DNA from: Antarcticibacterium arcticum | GTDB lineage: Bacteria; Bacteroidota; Bacteroidia; Flavobacteriales; Flavobacteriaceae | Reading direction: 5' to 3' | Length of the DNA: 64,000 bases | NCBI RefSeq assembly: GCF_007993795.1 | Contig: NZ_CP042476.1 | Location: 1,550,001-1,614,000, forward strand | Shown: positions 57,999 through 64,000 of the stretch, piece by piece | Numbering within the stretch: the stretch's first letter is position 1 | Layout of the letters: each line of letters opens with the position of its first letter | Notes under the pieces: generated by a model | What the model saw: the letters and a program-made list of their open reading frames with translations, nothing else | Told to the model about the DNA's origin: nothing | Databases searched by the model: none | Position numbers and translations under genes: made by a program

Positions 57999-59634
57999 AA
58001 AAATACTACTCCCGGTACTGGCAGCATTATGCTGCCTGTCCAATCTGGATGCCCAGGTAGTTGGCGGCAAACAAGAGAATTATAACCGGGGAGATACGCT
58101 TCGCGGTTCGCTGCGGGCAGAACGGTCCTATGACGTACTGAAATATCACCTGCAGGTAAGGGTAAACCCAGAAGAGCAGTTTATTTCGGGCTCTAACACC
58201 ATCACCTTTGAAGCCGAAGAACAACTGCCCGTAATGCAAATTGACCTGTTTGAGAACATGAAGATAGATTCTATTCTTCAGCAGGATGCTTTTTTGGAGT
58301 ACAATAGGGAGTATAATGCTGTGTTTGTTCACCTAAAACAATCCCTTAAAAGAGGGGAAAAGGATTCCATAAAAGTTTATTACTCCGGGAACCCGGTGAT
58401 TGCTGAAAACGCTCCCTGGGATGGTGGCTTTGTTTTTGAAAAAGATGAAGAGGGAAATCCCTGGATTGCCGTGGCGGTGCAGGGTACGGGTGCAAGTTTA
58501 TGGTACCCCAATAAGGATCACCAAAGCGATGAACCTGAAGAGGTATTGATAGAAGCAGAAGTTCCCAATGGGTTAATGAATGTTTCCAATGGAAGGTTTG
58601 CGGGTAAAAAGGATCTGGGAGATGGATATACACGCTGGAGCTGGAAGGTGTCCAACCCTATTAATAATTACAACGTGGTTTTAAATATTGGAAATTATGT
58701 TCATTTCCGGGATAATTATAAGGGCCTTGATCTTGATTACTATGTGCTGCCTTACAACCTGGAAAAAGCCAAAGTACAGTTTGAAGAAGTAAAGCCAATG
58801 ATGGAATGTTTTTATGAGAAATTCGGCGAATATCCCTTTGTGGAAGATGGCTTTAAACTTATAGAAACTCCCTACCTTGGAATGGAACACCAGAGTGCTG
58901 TTGCCTACGGAAACCACTATTTGAACGGGTACCTTGGAAGCGACCTTTCGGGAACGGGGATTGGTTTAAGATTTGATTTTATCATTATTCACGAATCCGG
59001 GCACGAGTGGTATGGAAACAGCCTAACCGCAAAAGATATTGCAGATATGTGGATACACGAAGGTTTTACGGCCTATTCAGAAGCTGTTTATATTGAATGC
59101 CGCTGGGGAAAAGAGGATGCCCTGGAATATTTGAAAGGTACCCGCCGGGGAATAGGAAACCGCACAACCATTATTGGAGATTACGGGGTAAATTCTGAAG
59201 GTTCGGGAGATATGTATTACAAAGGTTCAAATTTATTGAACACCATTAGGAGTATTTATAATAATGATGAACTGTGGTGGAAGACCCTGAAAGATTATAC
59301 ACTTACCTACAAACACAAAACTATAGATACCCAAACCACTGAAGCATTTTTTGATGATGCCACAGAAGTGGACCTAAAACCAATTTTTGATCAATATTTA
59401 AGGCATACAGCTATTCCGGAATTACAGTTCAAAAAGGAGGGGAATACCATCTCTTACCGCTGGAAAACAGATGTGGAAAATTTCAAAATGCCGGTGGATA
59501 TTTTCGTGAAGGGTAAAGAAAAGAGATTGAACCCTACTTCTACCTGGAAAAAATTGCAGGAACAGGTAAGTGGCAAAAATGATATTGAAGTAAAAGAATC
59601 CGGGTTCTATATTACTACCACTTTTCAGGAATAA
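57982..59634 (+). CDS. Secreted M1-family zinc metallopeptidase
   Basis: 550-residue aminopeptidase-type enzyme with an N-terminal signal peptide (cleavage near NLDAQ). The N-terminal beta domain (about 45-215) is followed by the exopeptidase-type motif YLGMEHQSAVAYG (in place of GAMEN) and the zinc site IIHESGHEWYGN-x18-E: HESGH with Glu in MWIHEGFTAYSEA. The active site is complete. It is shorter than PepN and resembles leukotriene-A4-hydrolase-like or flavobacterial M1 aminopeptidases. The start overlaps the previous gene by 17 bp. A strong terminator follows. Confidence 0.92.
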   Translation: MIILNKKILLPVLAALCCLSNLDAQVVGGKQENYNRGDTLRGSLRAERSYDVLKYHLQVRVNPEEQFISGSNTITFEAEEQLPVMQIDLFENMKIDSILQQDAFLEYNREYNAVFVHLKQSLKRGEKDSIKVYYSGNPVIAENAPWDGGFVFEKDEEGNPWIAVAVQGTGASLWYPNKDHQSDEPEEVLIEAEVPNGLMNVSNGRFAGKKDLGDGYTRWSWKVSNPINNYNVVLNIGNYVHFRDNYKGLDLDYYVLPYNLEKAKVQFEEVKPMMECFYEKFGEYPFVEDGFKLIETPYLGMEHQSAVAYGNHYLNGYLGSDLSGTGIGLRFDFIIIHESGHEWYGNSLTAKDIADMWIHEGFTAYSEAVYIECRWGKEDALEYLKGTRRGIGNRTTIIGDYGVNSEGSGDMYYKGSNLLNTIRSIYNNDELWWKTLKDYTLTYKHKTIDTQTTEAFFDDATEVDLKPIFDQYLRHTAIPELQFKKEGNTISYRWKTDVENFKMPVDIFVKGKEKRLNPTSTWKKLQEQVSGKNDIEVKESGFYITTTFQE

Positions 59635-59658
59635 AATTTAAAGCATTTCAGCATTTAC

Positions 59659-59688
59659 ACCTGCAGGAACTAAACCTGCAGGTTTTTT
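59659..59688 (+). terminator. Terminator after the M1 peptidase
   Basis: Stem ACCTGCAGG (59659-59667) / CCTGCAGGT (59675-59683), 7-nt loop, then six T. The remaining 260 bp up to the DoxX gene hold only the repeat pair listed next; I see no gene there. Confidence 0.85.
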
Positions 59689-59873
59689 ATTTTCTGTTTT
59701 GTAATCTTCGGGCCCACTTAATTTTACAATTGATGGGAAACCTAAAGCGCTAAAGCTGCAGGAAATACTTATTACTTAGAAGAATCCTGCCACCTGTTTT
59801 TTGAAAAAAAATGAAAAAATATAGGTTAATGGTTTTCTGACCAGACTTCCCTCCTGCGCTTAAATAAGGGCAA

Positions 59874-59944
59874 GATTAAATTTTAATTGACCCTTATTAA
59901 GTATGTCGCTAATTTTCAGTAACTTATACTGATTAAATTTTAAT
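59874..59944. repeat. Duplicated 14-bp palindromic element upstream of doxX
   Basis: GATTAAATTTTAAT occurs at 59874-59887 and again at 59931-59944, 57 bp apart. Each contains the near-palindrome ATTAAA-T-TTTAAT. The second copy ends 3 bp before the DoxX start codon. It could be a regulator site, or chance in AT-rich DNA. Confidence 0.4.
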
Positions 59945-59947
59945 GTG

Positions 59948-60370
59948 ATGATAACAATAAGATCTCTTAATAAGTGGGCCAATGCGCATACTTATTACCC
60001 GTTAGACTTATTAAGGGTTGCATTGGGAGTTTTCTTTTTTATTAAAGGGATCCATTTTATTTCTCAAAGTCAAACCTTAATTGAACTCATTAGTCCACTT
60101 GAAGGATTTGCAGGCGCGATGCTTATAATACATTATGTTGCCCCGGCACATCTTGTAGGAGGTATTTTGATCGCCTTTGGTTTACTTACCAGGTGGGCAG
60201 TATTGGTCCAAATTCCAATTCTCATTGGAGCTATTTTAATTAATTTTGTAGGGGAAATGGTCCCGGCAGATCTATTGATTGCCGTGATAGTGCTGCTTAT
60301 TAGCATTTTCTTTATATTCTATGGCTCCGGTAAACACAGCGCAGATTATATGATAAAAATGGGGTATTGA
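59948..60370 (+). CDS. DoxX family membrane protein
   Basis: 140 residues, four membrane helices: about 18-38, 55-75, 80-100 and 108-128. The DoxX pattern appears in DLLRVALGVFFFIKGIHFI, the loop LIHYVAPAHLVGGILIAFGLLTRWA, and IPILIGAILINF. DoxX/DoxD-like proteins are quinone-linked oxidoreductase subunits in some archaea; bacterial members have diverse or unknown roles. I use the ATG at 59948; the GTG at 59945 adds one residue. It is a single gene converging on the M24 peptidase gene. Confidence 0.85.
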   Translation: MITIRSLNKWANAHTYYPLDLLRVALGVFFFIKGIHFISQSQTLIELISPLEGFAGAMLIIHYVAPAHLVGGILIAFGLLTRWAVLVQIPILIGAILINFVGEMVPADLLIAVIVLLISIFFIFYGSGKHSADYMIKMGY

Positions 60371-60391
60371 TCCTGGATTGTTAGAAGAAAG

Positions 60392-61708
60392 TTATTTCCC
60401 GGGAATGGGGATGATCTCCGTTTGCCTTCCGTTAACGTACCTGAAACCATTCTCACCCCAAAACCCCGCCTCTTCCAGCATGATCCTAATATCCTTGTTC
60501 CATTCCGGGATCTCTACAGTGGTATTTAATTCAATGGCATAAACCGTATTGGGGAATAACTTATAATCCCCGGGGCCGGGAACCCCTCCCTGTGAATCCC
60601 ACATTCCAATGGTGGGTCCCGAAGAATGGCCGTAGGAACCCAATGGGTGTGTATAAATGGAAGGCCTTAATCCTTCTGATTTTGCCTCTGCAAGGCTGGC
60701 AAGTAAAATTTGATTTCCTGTATTTCCTGTTTTAAAATTTCCAGTGAGGATATCCTGTAGTCGGTTGCCTTTGGATAAGGCATTTTTTAGAAATTGCGGC
60801 ACTTCCTTTTCTCCTTCTTTTAAAACATAGGCGTGCTGCTGGCAGTCTGTATTAAGCCTTAAATAGGTAATTCCAAAATCGCAATGCAGCAAATCTCCTG
60901 GTTGAATGATCGTATTTCCATATCCTCCTGAAAAAGCTTCAATATGATCTTTTAATTCTTCATCATCACGTTGAATATCTACACTTGGATGAAACCAGGT
61001 TTCCAGGCCCATATCGGTTACCTTTTGCCGCATCCACCAAACCACATCTTCGCTTGTGGTTTGCCCCGGCGTGATTACCTTTTCGCTAAAAGCTTCAGCA
61101 ATAATAGCATGAGTAATGGCGACCAGTTCTTCATACAATTCCATTTCCTTTTTTGTACGGGTCTCTATCCAGCTTACAGCCAGATCCTCGGCAGAGACTA
61201 CCCTGGACCGGTAATTTTCCGGCAGCACTTTCAAAAACTCTTCGTGATCTGTCTTTACGATACCATCCTCAATATTGAAATGCAGGGAGTAATTGAGTCC
61301 AATCTTTTTAGGATCTCTTTTTGAAATCACGTCTACCAGTGCCTTCCATTGGTCCGGCTGCGATTCAGGATCCCACGCAGAAGTAATATTGTCACCAATA
61401 TTATATCTGGCCACGGCCAGGCGTTCCAGCGTATCCTTGGCCGCATCGCGGTAAAACACCATTATAGTTCGCCTACGTGCATTGAGCCAGGTTGCTGGCA
61501 ACATAGTGCGCATTACCGGGTCCTCGTTGTATTCCCGCGAGATAAGGACCCACATATCAATTCCTGCCCGGTCCATTAATCCAGGCAGTAAGTTTTCAAA
61601 CCTGTCGGCAAGTATTTCGTCTACAACTTTTGCCCGGTCCTTTTCCTGAAGAATTTGAGATTGCGCTGTAATACCGGTAAATAAGAGGAGAAGTAGATAT
61701 TTGATCAT
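60392..61708 (-). CDS. Secreted M24-family metallopeptidase (Xaa-Pro-type)
   Basis: 438 residues with a short signal peptide (cleavage near TAQSQ). The N-terminal creatinase-like domain covers about 20-180. The pita-bread domain carries the five metal ligands: Asp in LLHCDFGITYLRLNTDCQQHAY (two Asp), His in THPLGSYGHSSGPTIG, Glu in YAIELNTTVEI and Glu in IMLEEAGFWGENG. It is therefore likely active, and similar to Xaa-Pro peptidases that act on periplasmic peptides. It pairs in function with the secreted M1 peptidase 0.8 kb upstream. The menE gene lies 14 bp upstream on the same strand, so it may be in that transcript. Confidence 0.9.
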   Translation of the reverse strand: MIKYLLLLLFTGITAQSQILQEKDRAKVVDEILADRFENLLPGLMDRAGIDMWVLISREYNEDPVMRTMLPATWLNARRRTIMVFYRDAAKDTLERLAVARYNIGDNITSAWDPESQPDQWKALVDVISKRDPKKIGLNYSLHFNIEDGIVKTDHEEFLKVLPENYRSRVVSAEDLAVSWIETRTKKEMELYEELVAITHAIIAEAFSEKVITPGQTTSEDVVWWMRQKVTDMGLETWFHPSVDIQRDDEELKDHIEAFSGGYGNTIIQPGDLLHCDFGITYLRLNTDCQQHAYVLKEGEKEVPQFLKNALSKGNRLQDILTGNFKTGNTGNQILLASLAEAKSEGLRPSIYTHPLGSYGHSSGPTIGMWDSQGGVPGPGDYKLFPNTVYAIELNTTVEIPEWNKDIRIMLEEAGFWGENGFRYVNGRQTEIIPIPGK

Positions 61709-61722
61709 AGGAATGGTTAAAA

Positions 61723-62820
61723 TTATTTGTTTCTGCTTTTCACCGTGTTTTCCCTATGGATCTTCCCATTTGGAGTTTCTTCGAATTTTTGGACAAGATA
61801 TATTTTTTTAGGTCTCTCGAACTTCTCCAGGGATTTTAATCCTTTTAAATCTGTTTCCAATTCCTCCAGAAGTTCTTCAGAAAAATCTGCTTCTACAAAA
61901 AGCACCAGTTTTTCTCCCAGGGATTCATCGGGGAGCCCTGTAACGAAAAAGCGACGGTCAATTACCTTGTTGAGCTTCCACTCAATTTCTTCAGGAAATA
62001 ATTTAATTCCGCCGGAATTTATCACGTTATCAAACCTGCCTTTCCAAAGAAATTTTTTATAAGTAAGAATTTCTACAATATCATTGGTTATAATAGTGTC
62101 TGCAGCAAGTTTAGGCGCTTTAATTACAAGGCATCCTCTTTCATCTGTTGAGATATGAATATCCGGCAAAACTTTAAAGGGAAGCGGTTTTGATTTTTTC
62201 TTTCCCGGATTAAGCCTTTTAGCCGCGATATGTGAAACAGTCTCTGTCATTCCAAATGTTTCATACACTTTGGTATTAAGACCCTGTACCCTTTTTTGAA
62301 GTTGTGATGAAACCGCGCCGCCGCCTACTATTAATTTCTTGATAAGGTGCAATCTTCCTAGGGAATTATCCAGCTGAAATGGTGTCATTGCACAAAAATC
62401 ATACGTTTTGAAAACCTGGTCCAGGGGATTTGAAGTTGGAGGTACCAAATCGAGTTCCCAGCCCAGCACCATAGCTCTCACCAGCATCATCCTCCCGGCA
62501 ATATAGTTGGCAGGAAGACACATTAAAGCAGTTGACCCGGGAGGGAGTTCAAAGAATTTCCCGGTGGCCACGGCAGAGTTGACCATATGCTCTTTCCTTA
62601 TCTTTATTTTCTTTGCTACACCGGTTGAGCCGGAGGTCTTTACCTCCAGAAATCCTGAAGGTTTTACCCAATCAAGAATAAAATCCCCAATTAAACCCTC
62701 ATAGGGTTCCTCTTCCTTAATGTAATTATAAGCCACTTTTCGAAGATCGGAAAGCGTGTAATGAACCTTGTTAAGTTTAAAATCGGGATGAACTTCCGGG
62801 ACTTCAAATATTTCATTCAT
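61723..62820 (-). CDS. menE: O-succinylbenzoate-CoA ligase
   Basis: ANL-family ligase, 365 residues, that activates o-succinylbenzoate in menaquinone synthesis. P-loop FLEVKTSGSTGVAKKIKIR (about residues 58-76), TFGMTETVSHIA, the A10 lysine in TPNGKIHRENTV, and the hinge region GRFDNVINSGGIKLFPEEIE are all present. It is shorter at the N-terminus than E. coli MenE (about 450), which is usual in Bacteroidota. Because short ANL enzymes are hard to separate, I rely on the length and the motif set; the other men genes are not in this window. It is transcribed before the M24 gene (14 bp gap). Confidence 0.85.
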   Translation of the reverse strand: MNEIFEVPEVHPDFKLNKVHYTLSDLRKVAYNYIKEEEPYEGLIGDFILDWVKPSGFLEVKTSGSTGVAKKIKIRKEHMVNSAVATGKFFELPPGSTALMCLPANYIAGRMMLVRAMVLGWELDLVPPTSNPLDQVFKTYDFCAMTPFQLDNSLGRLHLIKKLIVGGGAVSSQLQKRVQGLNTKVYETFGMTETVSHIAAKRLNPGKKKSKPLPFKVLPDIHISTDERGCLVIKAPKLAADTIITNDIVEILTYKKFLWKGRFDNVINSGGIKLFPEEIEWKLNKVIDRRFFVTGLPDESLGEKLVLFVEADFSEELLEELETDLKGLKSLEKFERPKKIYLVQKFEETPNGKIHRENTVKSRNK

Positions 62821-62884
62821 AATTCTACTTCTATTCTTGATTTGTAGCTCTGAATGATAAAATTAACAAAATAGGGGTAAATTT

Positions 62885-63826
62885 TTAACTCTCTTCCGAA
62901 GGATTTAACATAACCGGCTCCTCAACCTTTCCAAATAATTTTGCCCCCCAATTGGTCCATTTATATTTTTTAGCCATTATTAATAGAAAGATTGGATATA
63001 CCACCAAAACCGGAATAAGTATATCCAGTCCTGCGGAAGGTTCTGAAACATCTTTTAATATTGAATTTGTCTGGAACGCAGTCCAGTCGGCGGTTACAAG
63101 CAATGCTGTTATCAGGTTATTTCCGGCATGAAAACCCAACGCTAACTCCAGGCCTTCATCCATAAGCGTCATAATTCCCAAAAGGAAACCTGTACCTATA
63201 TAATAGACCATTATAATATTCCCCAGTTTTCCTACTTCGGGATTAAAGAAATGTAAACCTCCAAACACCACAGAGGTTACTATTAAGGGCAGCCACCGGT
63301 TTTTCACCAGAGTTCCCAATCCCTGCATTAAATAGCCGCGGAAAAAGTATTCCTCAAAACTGGTTTGTAGCGGCACCAGTATCACTGCGACCACCAGAAG
63401 TATAAGAAATGGAACCGCCTGAAAATTAAAAACGTAATCTTCAGGGCTGGTAAAATAATCAATTACCGTTACGCCAATAGAAAATATAGCCACCAGGCCA
63501 AAAGCAAACCAAAATTTACCCCAATCGGTTTTTTTTCGTGCGGTGGTAAGGGAGGTGAATGGTTGATTATGTACATGACGTACTACAAAGAACAGCGCAA
63601 GTAATGCAATGGCAAAAGGCAGTAACATAAGGAAAAGGGTCAAATTAGAATCCAGCACTCGTAACAATTCAGATTCGTCCATTCCTGCGGTATCAAAACC
63701 TTTTTCCATGAATATAGCTACCACAAATGGCATTTGCCCGGCTATTATGGCGGCAATCACAATTAAAATTCCCAAAAGATAACGCCAGAATTCGTGCTGA
63801 TATTTAAATGCTTGTTCTATATACAT
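62885..63826 (-). CDS. CPBP family intramembrane metalloprotease
   Basis: 313 residues with about eight membrane helices. The conserved motifs of the CAAX-protease/bacteriocin-processing family are present: SFEEYFFRGYLMQGLG (EExxxR), FGGLHFFNP (first His) and LGFHAGNNLI (second His). Predicted to cut within membrane proteins; the target is unknown. In Bacteroidota these often carry a cytoplasmic tail (here AKLFGKVEEPVMLNPSEES). It lies 64 bp before menE on the same strand, and 8 bp after the stop of the truncated gene at the right edge. Confidence 0.87.
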   Translation of the reverse strand: MYIEQAFKYQHEFWRYLLGILIVIAAIIAGQMPFVVAIFMEKGFDTAGMDESELLRVLDSNLTLFLMLLPFAIALLALFFVVRHVHNQPFTSLTTARKKTDWGKFWFAFGLVAIFSIGVTVIDYFTSPEDYVFNFQAVPFLILLVVAVILVPLQTSFEEYFFRGYLMQGLGTLVKNRWLPLIVTSVVFGGLHFFNPEVGKLGNIIMVYYIGTGFLLGIMTLMDEGLELALGFHAGNNLITALLVTADWTAFQTNSILKDVSEPSAGLDILIPVLVVYPIFLLIMAKKYKWTNWGAKLFGKVEEPVMLNPSEES

Positions 63827-63834
63827 ATTTTGAA

Positions 63835-64000
63835 TTATAAATTAAATTCCCAATTTACTGTTGGGTCATAGTTAATTGTACCACTTTTCACATTTAAAGG
63901 GCAGGCAAAATTATTGGTATATAAACCGCCTGTGCCCAGCCCCTGGGGCATAGGTGAATTTAGAGTGTAGGTCCACTGGCTAATGGCATTTAAGCCCACA
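63835..64000 (-). CDS. C-terminal end of an unidentified gene (cut by right edge)
   Basis: A reading frame runs leftward from the window edge and stops with TAA at 63837-63835. Visible residues include NAISQWTYTLNSPMPQGLG and TINYDPTVNWEFNL at the C-terminus. The aromatic end is compatible with a secreted or outer-membrane beta-rich protein, but this is too little to identify. It lies 8 bp upstream of the CPBP protease start, so it is probably in the same transcript. Confidence 0.55.
   Translation of the reverse strand, partial: VGLNAISQWTYTLNSPMPQGLGTGGLYTNNFACPLNVKSGTINYDPTVNWEFNL

Noticed and set aside
1..64000. Anti-phage defence island, toxin-antitoxin pair or mobile element
   Set aside because: No transposase, integrase, restriction or toxin-antitoxin gene was recognised. 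Coding density, codon pattern and neighbours look like stable core and accessory chromosome throughout.

Overview
The window is an ordinary chromosomal stretch of a Bacteroidota bacterium, almost certainly a member of the Flavobacteriaceae. The DNA is AT-rich. Starts are preceded by A/T-rich tracts rather than Shine-Dalgarno sequences, and several genes carry the Bacteroidota -7 box TAnnTTTG. The gene content is also typical of the family: an ftsK-lolA-lptF/G-ribB run, pyrG-yidC, a LysM/periplasmic-binding-protein fusion, bacillithiol genes (bshB1, ytxJ), LytS/LytTR signalling with 2TM domains, fasciclin lipoproteins and a SusC-like TonB receptor. Genus cannot be fixed from sequence alone. No rRNA, IS element, prophage, integrase or CRISPR array was seen; the one tRNA found is tRNA-His.

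Layout. 1-6.2 kb: ftsK (cut by the left edge), lolA, an LptF/G permease, a RibB whose GTP cyclohydrolase half is degenerate, and a convergent nitroreductase. 6.3-11.4 kb: envelope and small housekeeping genes (SanA-like, YvlD-like, HAD phosphatase, L,D-transpeptidase, cold-shock protein, HELGH peptidase). 11.4-18.7 kb: GH3-type enzyme, FAD oxidoreductase, DUF3820, pyrG, yidC. 18.7-27.0 kb: two divergent acidic-tailed lipoproteins, mnmA, nitronate monooxygenase-like, then a leftward guaA-LysM-OsmC-DUF922 run. 27.1-34.0 kb: SIMPL, a flavin-binding oxidase, then the TonB receptor - TPR protein - LytS kinase - 2TM - LytTR locus. 34.1-39.4 kb: tRNA-His, bshB1, a cystathionine synthase/lyase, and a tightly coupled hutI-hutG-DUF1622-GNAT operon. 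39.5-45.4 kb: lipoproteins, glyA and fahA. 45.4-49.5 kb: a stress cluster (disordered Q/R-rich repeat protein, ytxJ, clpB, csbD). 49.5-55.2 kb: phosphoester-type lipoproteins, RhlE-like helicase, ettA, DinB and a 57-residue membrane protein. 55.4-64 kb: acyl-CoA carboxylase beta, secreted peptidases (M1, M24), DoxX, menE, a CPBP protease and a gene cut by the right edge.

Most notable non-routine signals: (1) two intergenic loci built from several successive arrays of different 7-bp units; (2) a sigma54-type promoter with two upstream copies of an 11-bp element in front of clpB; (3) a RibB with all three zinc cysteines of its C-terminal domain gone; (4) a TonB receptor whose start is overlapped by a 19-bp palindrome and which leads into its own putative LytS/LytTR system; (5) a low-complexity hydrophilic repeat protein beside clpB; (6) an HELGH peptidase whose signal peptide appears to lie upstream of any standard start codon. 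None of these amounts to a proven new system; they are the places to look first.
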